Positions 25,692 to 34,545 of a stretch of 64,000 nt of DNA are shown here, one piece after another. The stretch is taken from assembly GCA_000193795.2 (NCBI GenBank), contig AEPI01000044.1:23216-87215 (forward strand). The letters are read 5' to 3'. How positions within the stretch are numbered: the first letter of the stretch is position 1; every line of letters starts with the position of its first letter. The position numbers and the translations under genes are program-made. Source of the stretch: Neisseria lactamica NS19 (GTDB lineage Bacteria > Pseudomonadota > Gammaproteobacteria > Burkholderiales > Neisseriaceae). The notes under the pieces are model-generated. The model did not search any database. It was not told the origin of the DNA and worked only from the letters and a program-made list of their open reading frames with translations.

Positions 25692-26573
25692 ATGGTCGGA
25701 TGCGTTTGGCAGGCAGGACGGTTTGAAATCGGTTTGGACAAGCCGAAAATTATGGGCATCGTGAATCTCACGCCCGATTCTTTTTCCGACGGCGGCGCGT
25801 ATTCGCAAAACGCCAAAACCGCTTTGGCGCACGCCGAACGGCTTTTGAAAGAGGGTGCGGACATCCTCGACATCGGCGGCGAGTCGACGCGGCCGGGCGC
25901 GGATTTTGTTCCGCCCGAAGAAGAATGGGCGCGGGTTGCGCCCGTGTTGGCGGAAGTGGCGGGGTGGGGCGTTCCCGTCAGTTTGGACACGCGCCGCACG
26001 GCGGTTATGGAAAAAGCGTTGACACTCGGCGGTGTCGATATGATTAACGATGTGGCGGCGTTGACCGACGAAGGTGCGGTCGAATTGCTGGCGCGCCGGA
26101 CGGACACGGGCATTTGCCTGATGCATATGCGGGGTTTGCCGGAAAATATGCAGATTGATCCGAAATATCAAGATGTTGTCGGCGAAGTGGCGCAGTATTT
26201 GAAAGCGCGGGCGGCGGAATGTGTCGCGGCAGGTATCGCACCGCACCGCATCGCGCTCGATCCGGGTTTCGGCTTCGGCAAAACCCTGCAACACAATATC
26301 GCGCTGATGCAGCATTTGCCCGAATTGATGGCGGAAACCGGCTTTCCGCTGCTGATCGGCGTGTCGCGCAAACGTATGATAGGCGAGCTGACCGGCGAGG
26401 CAGACGCGGCGGCGCGCGTACACGGCAGCGTGGCGGCGGCGCTGGCTTCCGTGGTACGCGGCGCGCAAATTGTGCGCGTGCACGATGTGAAGGCGACGGC
26501 GGATGCGTTGAAGGTGTGGGAAGCGTTGGGCGTGAATCGGCAAACGGCGGTTTTTGCGCCGAATGCCGTCTGA
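25692..26573 (+). CDS. folP: dihydropteroate synthase
   Basis: Joins p-aminobenzoate to the pterin pyrophosphate in folate synthesis; target of sulfonamides. 293 residues with IVNLTPDSFSDGG, DIGGESTRPG, LDPGFGFGK and GVSRKRMIGE. The start is ATG 25692 with GGAGG eight bases before. The loop reads PGFGFGK without the Ser-Gly insertion and the later block reads SRKRM, the form generally associated with sulfonamide-susceptible neisserial enzymes; phenotype is an inference. The tail after EALGV is extended by ~11 residues, and the stop overlaps an uptake sequence. Confidence 0.96.
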   Translation: MVGCVWQAGRFEIGLDKPKIMGIVNLTPDSFSDGGAYSQNAKTALAHAERLLKEGADILDIGGESTRPGADFVPPEEEWARVAPVLAEVAGWGVPVSLDTRRTAVMEKALTLGGVDMINDVAALTDEGAVELLARRTDTGICLMHMRGLPENMQIDPKYQDVVGEVAQYLKARAAECVAAGIAPHRIALDPGFGFGKTLQHNIALMQHLPELMAETGFPLLIGVSRKRMIGELTGEADAAARVHGSVAAALASVVRGAQIVRVHDVKATADALKVWEALGVNRQTAVFAPNAV

Positions 26574-26598
26574 ACGGCCGGGAGGCTTCAGACGGCAT
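26563..26598 (+). terminator. inverted uptake-sequence terminator after folP
   Basis: The first uptake sequence overlaps the folP stop codon; its inverted copy follows 12 bases later. Stem is strong but the T-run is missing. Confidence 0.55.
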
Positions 26599-26687
26599 AG
26601 CCGGCCGGCACGCAGCGGCGAAAATTGCCTTATAATCGCGTACAGTCAGTTGATGTTTTCAGGGTTTGTATTTTTACGGAGCAAGTG

Positions 26688-28037
26688 ATGGCAAAAAAAT
26701 ATTTCGGCACGGACGGCGTGCGAGGCGAAGTCGGTCAGTTTCCGATTACGCCCGATTTTGTATTGAAACTCGGCTATGCGGCGGGTCAGGTTTTGGTTCA
26801 GCACGACGGCGGGCAAAAGCCGACCGTTTTAATCGGCAAGGATACGCGTATTTCCGGTTATATGCTGGAGGCCGCTTTGGTGGCGGGCTTTACGGCGGCG
26901 GGCGCGGACGTGGTTCAGACCGGTCCGCTGCCCACGCCCGGCGTGGCTTATCTGACCCGCGCGCTGCGCCTGTCCGCCGGCGTGATGATTTCCGCGTCGC
27001 ACAACGCCTATTCCGACAACGGCATCAAATTCTTCGCCGAGGGCGGCGTGAAACTTTCCGATGAAATCGAGTTGGAAATCGAAGCCAAAATCGACGAGGA
27101 AATGAAAACACAGCCGTCCGCCCGCCTCGGACGCGCACGCCGCATCAACGGTGCGGACGACCGCTATATCGAATTTTGCAAATCCACCTTCCCCACGCAT
27201 TCCGACCTGCGCGGGCTGAAGCTGGTCGTCGATACCGCCAACGGCGCGGCTTACAGCGTCGCACCCAAAGTGTTTCACGAACTGGGCGCGCAGGTCGTCA
27301 GCATCGGCGACGGGCCCGACGGCTACAATATCAATGAAAAATGCGGCGCAACCCATACCAAAACCCTCCAAGCCGCCGTGCTGCAAAACGAAGCCGACTA
27401 CGGCATCGCCTTGGACGGCGACGGCGACCGCCTGATGATGGTCGATAAAAACGGGCAGGTTTACGACGGCGACAGCCTGATTTACGTCATCGCCAAAGCC
27501 CGCGCGCACGAAGGCGTGGAAATCGGCGGCGTGGTCGGCACGGTGATGACCAATATGGCGATGGAAAACGCATTGAAGGCGCGCGGCGTGGATTTCTGCC
27601 GCGCCAAAGTCGGCGACCGCTATGTGTTGGAACAATTAAACCGTCGCGGCTGGCTCGTCGGCGGCGAAGCCAGCGGGCATATCCTGTGTATGGACAAACA
27701 CAATACCGGCGACGGCATCATCTCCGCGCTGCAAGTCTTGGCGGCACTGCAAACGCTGAACCAAGACCTCGCCTCCGTCTGCGCCGATTGGCAGCCGTAT
27801 CCACAAACGATGATTAATGTCCGTATCGGCAAAGGGCAAAACTGGCAGGAAGCCTCAAAAACCGTGTTGGCGGAAGTGGAAAAAGAACTCGAAGGCAAAG
27901 GAAGGGTGGTGTTGCGCGCTTCGGGAACCGAACCGGTCGTGCGCGTGATGGTGGAGGCGCGGCAGGCGGATTGGGCGCGCGAAGGGGCGGAACGTATCGC
28001 CGCCGCCATCGGCGGCATTAACGGGAATACTCGATGA
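26688..28037 (+). CDS. glmM: phosphoglucosamine mutase
   Basis: Converts glucosamine-6-P to glucosamine-1-P for peptidoglycan and lipooligosaccharide precursors. 449 residues: FGTDGVRG start, phosphoserine loop VMISASHNAYSDNGIKFF, metal loop LDGDGDRLMMV, sugar loop GGEASGH, phosphate loop RASGTEPVVRVMVE. A TATAAT at 26631-26636 may be its -10. The C-terminus continues past the usual AAAIG end with a few extra residues (GINGNTR), exactly where the AT-rich insert begins, which suggests the original 3' end was replaced when that DNA arrived. Confidence 0.96.
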   Translation: MAKKYFGTDGVRGEVGQFPITPDFVLKLGYAAGQVLVQHDGGQKPTVLIGKDTRISGYMLEAALVAGFTAAGADVVQTGPLPTPGVAYLTRALRLSAGVMISASHNAYSDNGIKFFAEGGVKLSDEIELEIEAKIDEEMKTQPSARLGRARRINGADDRYIEFCKSTFPTHSDLRGLKLVVDTANGAAYSVAPKVFHELGAQVVSIGDGPDGYNINEKCGATHTKTLQAAVLQNEADYGIALDGDGDRLMMVDKNGQVYDGDSLIYVIAKARAHEGVEIGGVVGTVMTNMAMENALKARGVDFCRAKVGDRYVLEQLNRRGWLVGGEASGHILCMDKHNTGDGIISALQVLAALQTLNQDLASVCADWQPYPQTMINVRIGKGQNWQEASKTVLAEVEKELEGKGRVVLRASGTEPVVRVMVEARQADWAREGAERIAAAIGGINGNTR

Positions 28038-28073
28038 CAATTTATCGAAAAAATTACATTAAAAACAATCAAT

Positions 28074-28562
28074 ATGGGTAAGGGTGTAAAAAAATATGGC
28101 AAAATCTATGAAATCTCACTCCCGAGTGGGAAATTTACTTATGTATGTAGGGTAATGCAATACGAGTTTGGTATTTTTGATTATCTCTCGGAAAATGCAG
28201 CTAATATGGATGAGCTTCTTTCTGTTGGGTTTAAGACTTATAAAGCCTGTATAGAAACAGCCATAAGAAAGAAGATTTGGAAACTGATAGGGCAAGTTGA
28301 TTTAGAGAAAGAAAATATAATATATCCAGATTTAGCGATTTTCTTATCATACAATAAAGAACTTTTTATTAGACAATCAAGAGTTATGAGAAACGGAAAT
28401 CCTTTGGTAGTTTCTCAAAAAGATTATATAGACTTACTAAAGCGAGGGTATATATATGGTTTCTTTGACGATTACAAAATCTTTGAACTCTGGCTGTCTA
28501 GTAATGTGGAAAATTATCCAGAAAGTGAAGGCATATTTCCTTTGCCATCTCAGTATTTATAG
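28074..28562 (+). CDS. Imm26-like orphan immunity protein (putative)
   Basis: 162-residue soluble protein in strikingly AT-rich DNA, unlike the GC-rich neighbours. The opening GKIYEISLPSGKFTYVCRVM and the later layout (basic helix, WKLIGQVD, YIDLLKRGYIYGFFDDYKIFELWL) resemble the Imm26 family of contact-dependent toxin immunity proteins; this is a pattern judgement without a search. No toxin gene adjoins it. Start: ATG 28074 follows glmM by 36 bases and has only a weak ribosome site; an internal ATG at 28167 (MQYEFGIF) is an alternative. The gene lacks uptake sequences, as expected for recently acquired DNA. Confidence 0.55.
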   Translation: MGKGVKKYGKIYEISLPSGKFTYVCRVMQYEFGIFDYLSENAANMDELLSVGFKTYKACIETAIRKKIWKLIGQVDLEKENIIYPDLAIFLSYNKELFIRQSRVMRNGNPLVVSQKDYIDLLKRGYIYGFFDDYKIFELWLSSNVENYPESEGIFPLPSQYL

Positions 28563-28650
28563 AGGGAATGACCTATCTCACTGATAAATGAAACGATTGT
28601 AGGCAAAATCAGGCAAAACCGTTTTCAGAACCGGGCGGTTTTCTGTTTAA

Positions 28651-28709
28651 ATGCCGTCTGAACGGGCGGCGGGCGCGCGAATCTGCCCCCTGCCGCTTTC
28701 AGACGGCAT
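28651..28709. terminator. inverted uptake sequences downstream of the AT-rich insert
   Basis: Two uptake sequences in inverted orientation with a GC-rich 35-base loop. They mark where base composition returns to normal, upstream of dedA. Confidence 0.5.
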
Positions 28710-28791
28710 AATCTTTGATAGAATGCCGTTTCGCGCAGAAAATGTTTCGGCTTGTTCTGACTTTTTATCCCCCGACAATGGAATATCCGCT

Positions 28792-29475
28792 ATGTTTGCC
28801 CTTTTGGAAGCCTTTTTTGTCGAATATGGCTACGCGGCCGTGTTTTTCGTTTTGGTCATCTGCGGTTTCGGCGTGCCGATTCCCGAGGATTTGACCTTGG
28901 TAACAGGCGGCGTGATTTCGGGTATGGGTTATACCAATCCGCATATTATGTTTGCAGTCGGTATGCTCGGCGTATTGGTCGGGGACGGCGTGATGTTTGC
29001 CGCCGGACGGATTTGGGGGCAGAAAATCCTGAGGTTCAAACCGATTGCGCGCATTATGACGCCGAAACGTTATGAGCAGGTTCAGGAAAAATTCGACAAA
29101 TACGGCAACTGGGTCTTATTTGTCGCCCGTTTCCTGCCCGGCTTGAGAACGGCCGTATTTGTTACAGCCGGTATCAGCCGCAAGGTTTCATACTTGCGTT
29201 TTATCATTATGGATGGACTGGCCGCGCTGATTTCCGTCCCTATTTGGATTTATCTGGGTGAGTACGGTGCGCACAACATTGATTGGCTGATGGCGAAAAT
29301 GCACAGCCTGCAATCGGGTATTTTTGTTATTTTGGGTATAGGTGCGGCCGTTGTTGCTTGGATTTGGTGGAAAAAACGCCAACGTATCCGGTTTTACCGC
29401 AGTAAATTGAAAGAAAAGCGGGCGCAACGCAAAGCCGCCAAGGCAGCCAAAAAAGCCGCGCGGAACAGGCAATAA
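28792..29475 (+). CDS. dedA: DedA family inner-membrane protein
   Basis: 227 residues, five to six membrane helices. DedA signatures: GVPIPEDLTLVTGGVISG, FDKYGNWVLFVARFLPGLRTAVFVTAGISR. DedA proteins belong to the VTT domain lipid-scramblase-like family and are tied to proton-motive force, undecaprenyl-phosphate recycling and cationic peptide resistance. The C-terminal ~35 residues are very basic (KEKRAQRKAAKAAKKAARNRQ begins ~residue 207), presumably cytosolic. ATG 28792 opens directly on the first helix; the longer open frame upstream starts inside an uptake sequence and is not credible. Confidence 0.9.
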   Translation: MFALLEAFFVEYGYAAVFFVLVICGFGVPIPEDLTLVTGGVISGMGYTNPHIMFAVGMLGVLVGDGVMFAAGRIWGQKILRFKPIARIMTPKRYEQVQEKFDKYGNWVLFVARFLPGLRTAVFVTAGISRKVSYLRFIIMDGLAALISVPIWIYLGEYGAHNIDWLMAKMHSLQSGIFVILGIGAAVVAWIWWKKRQRIRFYRSKLKEKRAQRKAAKAAKKAARNRQ

Positions 29476-29695
29476 GGCGGACGGCCCGAAAGGCTGCCGG
29501 TATTCGGCGGCTGCCGCGCCTGTCCGGGTTTGCCGGTTTTCAAATGCAAATCGTCGGGAGGGCGGAATGTCGGCAGCCCCGGTACTTTCCCATTCCGATG
29601 CCGTCTGAAAGCCGCTTCCGCCGCCAAATTGCCGGACGGTGCGAAATATAGTTAAATAAGCCGCATCATTAATGTTCAGACGGTACGACAACGCT

Positions 29696-30688
29696 ATGAA
29701 ACAAAAAATCTTCGTCCTCTACACGGGCGGCACGATAGGTATGACCCAAAGCAGCGAAGGCCTGCGCCCCGATACCGCGCTGGCCAGCCAAGCCCTTTCT
29801 CCCTTTTCAGACGGCCTTGATTTCGAGTGGCACGTCTGCAATCCCTTGATTGATTCCTCCTCCGTCACGCTGCAACACTGGCGCGACTGGCAGGACATCA
29901 TCGCCGCCAAACTGCCTTCCTGCGACGGCATCCTGATACTGCACGGCACGGACACGCTCGCCTATACCGCCAATCTGTTTGCGCTCGCCCTGCAAGGTTT
30001 GGACAAACCGATCGTCCTGACCGGTTCGCAATGGCCTTACGCCGCCGAAAACAGCGATGCCCCGCGCAACCTCTCCACCGCCGTCGCCGCCTTCAGCCTC
30101 AAGCTCAAACAAACCGTTATCGCTTTTGACGGCAAACTGTATCCCGCCGTCGGCAGCAGCAAAGTCAGCACCGAAACCGCCGCAGGCTTCGACAATCCGC
30201 ATTTCGGCGCACTTGCCGAATGGAACGAAACCCGGGGTTGGCACAATATCCGCATCCCGAATCAAGATGCGGCTGATGTTTCAGACGGCCTCAAAATCCG
30301 TTATCCCGATCTGCAGGCAAAAATTGCCGTCCGCACGCTTATCCCCGGCTTTGCCGTCCAAGAACTTGCGGACAGACTCGGACAGCTTCCCGCCCAAGCC
30401 CTTATCCTGCAAAGCTACGGACACGGCAACACACCCGCAGACGAAGGCTTTATCCGCGCCGTCCGAGACTTCACGCGGCAGGGAAAATTGTTGCTCAACA
30501 TCAGCCAAGTCCGACAAGGCAGAACTGCCGCCGTGTACGCGCAAGGCAACGCGTTCCGCAACTCGGGCATCATCAACGGCGGCAAATGCAGCCTTGAAAC
30601 CGCCACCGCGCTGATGACCTTTGCCGTATCGCAAGGCTGGGGCGCGGAAGATGTAGAAAAAGAATTGGTAAGGCTGAAGTTGGTGTGA
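29696..30688 (+). CDS. ansA: type I L-asparaginase
   Basis: Hydrolyses asparagine to aspartate and ammonia. 330 residues, no signal peptide, so the cytosolic type. Catalytic motifs: TGGTIGM (first Thr), HGTDTLAYTA (second Thr and Asp), LTGSQWP, and the lysine in SSKVSTE. The start ATG 29696 (MKQKIFVLYTGGTIG) follows the family. tatD begins eight bases after the stop, so the pair is one unit. Two in-frame uptake cores (FSDGLDF and VSDGLKI) are visible. Confidence 0.95.
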   Translation: MKQKIFVLYTGGTIGMTQSSEGLRPDTALASQALSPFSDGLDFEWHVCNPLIDSSSVTLQHWRDWQDIIAAKLPSCDGILILHGTDTLAYTANLFALALQGLDKPIVLTGSQWPYAAENSDAPRNLSTAVAAFSLKLKQTVIAFDGKLYPAVGSSKVSTETAAGFDNPHFGALAEWNETRGWHNIRIPNQDAADVSDGLKIRYPDLQAKIAVRTLIPGFAVQELADRLGQLPAQALILQSYGHGNTPADEGFIRAVRDFTRQGKLLLNISQVRQGRTAAVYAQGNAFRNSGIINGGKCSLETATALMTFAVSQGWGAEDVEKELVRLKLV

Positions 30689-30695
30689 AACCGGA

Positions 30696-31469
30696 ATGAA
30701 CTTCACCGACACCCATTGCCACCTCGCCGATCCCGCCTTGCGCGAAAACCTGCCGCACATACTGACCTCCGCGCGGAAAGCCGGGGTGAAGCGGTTTATC
30801 GTTCCCGCGACCCGGCCGCAGGATTGGCAGGACGTGGCGGATTTGGCGGAAATGCCGTCCGAACACGGCATCCGGGTTGCCTTCGGTATCCATCCTTGGT
30901 TTTCAGACGGCATTGCGGAACAAGATTTTGCCGGTTTGGAAGCCGTATTGGCGCGTTATCCCGGCGCGTGGGTCGGCGAAATCGGCTTGGATTTTTACGA
31001 CAAAACCCAAACGCCGCAGCAGCGCGAACGGCAAATCCAAGTCTTCAGCCGCCAGCTTGAAATCGCGCAAACCCTGCGCCGCCGCGTGATTATCCACAAT
31101 CTCAAAGCCGCCGCCGACATCGCCGCCGCCGTCAAACAAATGGGCTTTACCCGGGGCGGCATCGTCCACGCCTTTTCCGGCAGCGCGGAAGAAGCACGCG
31201 TGTTGACGAAACTGGGTTTCAAAATCGGCATCGGTTCGCTGTTGCTCAACCCGAACGCCCGCAAAATACGCGAAACCCTCAAAACCTTGAATGACACCGA
31301 TTTCGTTTTGGAAACCGACAGCCCGTTTATGCTGAAAAAAGAGATTAATACGCCTGCCAATATTCCGCCGATTGCCGGGATTGTTGCGGAAATACGCAGT
31401 ACAAGCGTAGCGGAAATTGCCGCCGCAACGGAGGCGAACGTTGATATTTTGGAGAATCCGCCTGCTTGA
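30696..31469 (+). CDS. tatD: TatD family metal-dependent DNase
   Basis: 257-residue TIM-barrel hydrolase. Metal ligands are in TDTHCHL, GIHPWF, GEIGLD, VIIHNLKA, HAFSGS and ETDSPF, the complete TatD set. TatD enzymes have 3'-5' exonuclease activity and act in DNA repair or turnover of D-aminoacyl products, depending on subgroup. Downstream of ansA by seven bases. An uptake sequence and a variant (ATGCCGTCCGAA) lie in frame. Confidence 0.92.
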   Translation: MNFTDTHCHLADPALRENLPHILTSARKAGVKRFIVPATRPQDWQDVADLAEMPSEHGIRVAFGIHPWFSDGIAEQDFAGLEAVLARYPGAWVGEIGLDFYDKTQTPQQRERQIQVFSRQLEIAQTLRRRVIIHNLKAAADIAAAVKQMGFTRGGIVHAFSGSAEEARVLTKLGFKIGIGSLLLNPNARKIRETLKTLNDTDFVLETDSPFMLKKEINTPANIPPIAGIVAEIRSTSVAEIAAATEANVDILENPPA

Positions 31470-31544
31470 GGCTTGAAAAACCGATTATAATAAATGCGTT
31501 TTGATGCCGTCTGAACTTCAGGCGGCGTTTGTTATGGAAGAATT

Positions 31545-32621
31545 ATGAAGCCGTCTATCTTAGAAAAACTGCAACAACTCGGCGACCGGTTGGAAGAAGT
31601 CACCCACCTGCTCGGACAGCCCGAAGCCACGTCCGATATAGACAACTACCGCAAACTCACGCGCGAACACGCCGAACTGACCCCTATCGTCGAAGTGTTC
31701 CAACATTACCGGCGGGCGCAAAGCGACTTGGCGGATGCCGAAGAAATGCTGTCCGACCCCGAAATGAAAGACTTTGCCGCCGAAGAAATCGAGGCGGCAA
31801 AAGCCAAAATCGGCGAACTCGATACCGAATTGCAAAAACTGCTGCTGCCCAAAGATGCCGACGACGACAAAAACATCTTTATCGAGGTGCGCGCCGGAAC
31901 GGGCGGCGACGAAGCCGCGCTGTTTGCCGGCGATTTGCTGCGTATGTACAGCCGCTACGCCGAGCGCAACCGCTGGCAGGTCGAAATCGTTTCCGCCAAC
32001 GAAAGCGAGTTGGGCGGCTATAAAGAAGTCATCGCACGTATTGTCGGACTCGGGGCATACAGCCGCCTAAAATTTGAATCGGGCGGCCACCGCGTGCAAC
32101 GCGTCCCCGCCACCGAAAGCCAAGGCCGCATCCACACCTCCGCCTGCACAGTCGCCGTGATGCCCGAAGCGGACGAACTGGAAGACATCGAACTGAACCC
32201 CGCCGACCTGCGCATCGATACCTTCCGCGCATCCGGCGCGGGCGGTCAGCACATCAACAAAACCGATTCCGCCGTCCGTATCACCCACCTGCCCACCGGT
32301 ATGGTGGTCGAATGCCAAGACGGTCGCAGCCAACACGCCAACAAAGCGCAGGCGATGAAAGTCCTCGCCGCCCGCTTAAACGACGCACAAAAACGCGAAG
32401 CCCAAGCCAAAGAAGCCGCCGAACGCAAATCCCTGATCGGCAGCGGCGACCGCAGCGAACGCATCCGCACTTACAACTATCCCCAAGGCAGGGTAACAGA
32501 CCACCGCATCAACCTCACCCTGCACAAGCTGGATTTTGTGATGGACGGTGACTTGGAAGAAATCACCGATGCCCTGATTGCCGAACATCAGGCCGAGCTT
32601 TTGGCGGCAATGGGCGATTGA
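31545..32621 (+). CDS. prfA: peptide chain release factor 1
   Basis: Recognises UAA and UAG in the ribosome and triggers release. 358 residues: N-terminal helical domain, codon-recognition PAT motif in RVPATESQGR, and the methylated GGQ in RASGAGGQHINKTDSAVR. The release-factor-1 rather than RF2 identity is set by PAT. An uptake sequence and a TATAAT (31486-31491) sit in the 75-base gap after tatD, so it likely has its own promoter. Followed by an AT-rich stretch. Confidence 0.97.
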   Translation: MKPSILEKLQQLGDRLEEVTHLLGQPEATSDIDNYRKLTREHAELTPIVEVFQHYRRAQSDLADAEEMLSDPEMKDFAAEEIEAAKAKIGELDTELQKLLLPKDADDDKNIFIEVRAGTGGDEAALFAGDLLRMYSRYAERNRWQVEIVSANESELGGYKEVIARIVGLGAYSRLKFESGGHRVQRVPATESQGRIHTSACTVAVMPEADELEDIELNPADLRIDTFRASGAGGQHINKTDSAVRITHLPTGMVVECQDGRSQHANKAQAMKVLAARLNDAQKREAQAKEAAERKSLIGSGDRSERIRTYNYPQGRVTDHRINLTLHKLDFVMDGDLEEITDALIAEHQAELLAAMGD

Positions 32622-32839
32622 GTTTTGTGTCCGGATAAAAAAATCGGTGTTTGAACAAGGGGCGGTTTTGCCTGTTTGCAAGAGTAAGACGGTTTCATTT
32701 GTTCGGATGGCGGGCGGTTTTGCCGGATAAAAAGAAATTTTTAAAACAAAACCGTATCTTTAATGGCTCTGTTGCAAGTGTAACAATCTCCACACCCCGC
32801 ATCATTTGCATGATGCGGGATATTTTTTAAGGAAATTTT

Positions 32840-33004
32840 ATGGAGTTTTTTTTAGCGGTTTGGCATTCAATATTTGATTTCATAACTGGTCTATTTATAT
32901 TTAAACCATGGGAAGAAGATACGGCAGAAAATAAAATAAAAAGTTTAGCTTTACTTTTCTTTCTGACAATTTGCGGCTTTATTTTTTATATTTCAGTCTT
33001 TTAA
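32840..33004 (+). CDS. 54-residue single-helix or two-helix membrane protein, unknown
   Basis: A small open frame in AT-rich DNA, preceded by TAAGGAAATTTT, with AAGGA seven bases from the ATG. The product begins MEFFLAVWHSIFDFITGLFIF, has a charged middle (KPWEEDTAENKIKS) and ends in a hydrophobic helix (LALLFFLTICGFIFYISVF). Upstream 32795-32825 holds a small inverted repeat (CCCGCATCATTTGCATGATGCGGG). No family recognised. Could be a small membrane toxin, an immunity protein for a pore former, or a remnant of an inserted element. Base composition differs from prfA and ldhA. Confidence 0.5.
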   Translation: MEFFLAVWHSIFDFITGLFIFKPWEEDTAENKIKSLALLFFLTICGFIFYISVF

Positions 33005-33381
33005 GGCAAAGCACATAAAAAACATGAAAATAATGAAAAATCAATAGCAAAACCGGCGGCATATGGCGGACAGTCTGAAAAATGCCGTCTGAAAAAGAAA
33101 TGCTTTTTCAGACGGCATTTTTCCGCCGATCGGATGATAAGCGGAAGGGATGCGCCCGCATATTCCCGGCTTTTTTGTTCGGAAATAAGGAAAAAAGGGA
33201 TTTGAATGTGCGCCCTTTTTCGGAAACATAAGGTGCAAACGGCGTTCGGACGGCATTTTGACGTGCCGGGCGGTCGGGCAGGGCGCGCCTGCGGCGCAAA
33301 ACCGCGAAAACAAGCCGCCGGCTCTGCCCGAATCCAGTGTATGATGCCGTTTTCGACAACGGACAAGGGATAGGAATCCGG
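33005..33381. other. intergenic region before ldhA
   Basis: About 380 bases. It contains an inverted uptake-sequence terminator (33082-33122) and a return from AT-rich to normal composition. No supported gene on either strand. Confidence 0.5.
33082..33122. terminator. inverted uptake-sequence terminator
   Basis: Uptake sequence, A-rich loop, inverted copy, T5. The stem extends beyond 12 bases because the flanking A and T runs pair. Confidence 0.75.
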
Positions 33382-34380
33382 ATGAAGATTGCGATTTACG
33401 GTACGAAAAGCTATGACCGCGAACATTTTGCCCGCGCCAACCGGCATTTCGGCTTCGAGCTGGAGTTTTTTGATTTTATGCTGGATGTAAAAACGGCGAA
33501 AATGGCGGAAGGTGCGGAAGCGGTCTGTATTTTTGTGAACGACGACGGCGGCCGGCCCGTGTTGGAACGACTGGCAAAAATCGGGGTAAAGGCGGTCGCC
33601 CTGCGTTGCGCGGGGTTTAACAATGTCGATTTGGAAGCGGCAGGAGAATTGGGTCTGAAAGTCGTGCGCGTTCCCGCCTATTCGCCCGAATCGGTTGCAG
33701 AACATACCGTGGGGCTGATGCTGACCTTGAACCGCCGCATCCACAAAGCCTACCAGCGTACCCGCGATGCCAATTTTTCTTTGGAGGGGCTGACCGGTTT
33801 CAATATGTACGGCAAAACGGCGGGCGTTATCGGCACGGGGAAAATCGGTATCACAACGATGCGGATTTTAAAGGGTTTCGGTATGAACCTGCTGGCTTAC
33901 GATCCGTTTTGCAATCCCGAAGTGGAAAAACTCGGCGGCAAATATGCGGATTTGGACGAGCTGTATGCCCGATCGGACATCATCACGCTGCACTGCCCCG
34001 CCACGCCAGAAAACCATTATATGCTGAACGAGGCGGCGTTTGCCAAGATGAAGGACGGCGTGATGATCATCAACACCAGCCGGGGCGGGCTGATTGACAG
34101 CGCCGCCGCCATCGAGGCGTTGAAACGTCGGAAAATCGGCGCATTGGGTATGGATGTGTATGAAAACGAACGAGAATTGTTTTTTGAAGACAAATCCAAC
34201 GACGTGATTACCGACGACGTGTTCCGCCGTCTGTCGTCCTGCCACAATGTGCTGTTTACCGGCCATCAGGCCTTTTTGACGGAGGAGGCGCTCGGCAATA
34301 TTTCGGAAGTAACCCTGTCCAATATCCGCGAGGTCTTGCAGACCGGCGGTTGCGGCAATTCGGTTTGCGCCGGCGGCTGA
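33382..34380 (+). CDS. ldhA: fermentative D-lactate dehydrogenase
   Basis: NAD-dependent reduction of pyruvate to D-lactate in the cytosol. 332 residues of the D-2-hydroxyacid dehydrogenase family: substrate arginine region ALRCAGFNNVD, nucleotide loop VIGTGKIGITTMRILKGFG, NTSRGGLID, and catalytic histidine in FTGHQAFLT. It resembles E. coli LdhA in order and length. ATG 33382 is used; an upstream in-frame ATG at 33337 adds polar residues. Ends before an inverted uptake pair shared with serS. Confidence 0.93.
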   Translation: MKIAIYGTKSYDREHFARANRHFGFELEFFDFMLDVKTAKMAEGAEAVCIFVNDDGGRPVLERLAKIGVKAVALRCAGFNNVDLEAAGELGLKVVRVPAYSPESVAEHTVGLMLTLNRRIHKAYQRTRDANFSLEGLTGFNMYGKTAGVIGTGKIGITTMRILKGFGMNLLAYDPFCNPEVEKLGGKYADLDELYARSDIITLHCPATPENHYMLNEAAFAKMKDGVMIINTSRGGLIDSAAAIEALKRRKIGALGMDVYENERELFFEDKSNDVITDDVFRRLSSCHNVLFTGHQAFLTEEALGNISEVTLSNIREVLQTGGCGNSVCAGG

Positions 34381-34493
34381 AGTGTTTTTGAAGTCCGACG
34401 CGTTTTTATAACAGCCGGTCAGCCTGTCCGTATTTTAAGGATTGCCGATTTGCTTGTGCGGGATGCGGAATACCGCCTCGGGGTTTAAAGGAA

Positions 34494-34524
34494 ATGCCGT
34501 CTGAAAGGCTTTCAGACGGCATTT
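34494..34524. terminator. inverted uptake-sequence terminator ldhA/serS
   Basis: Perfect inverted uptake sequences with a five-base loop between convergent ldhA and serS. Confidence 0.75.
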
Positions 34525-34545
34525 GGTGTTTCCGGGGACGGCGGG

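Noticed and set aside
26044..26598. Arginine/proline-rich reverse frame over folP
   Set aside because: Shadow of folP on the opposite strand.
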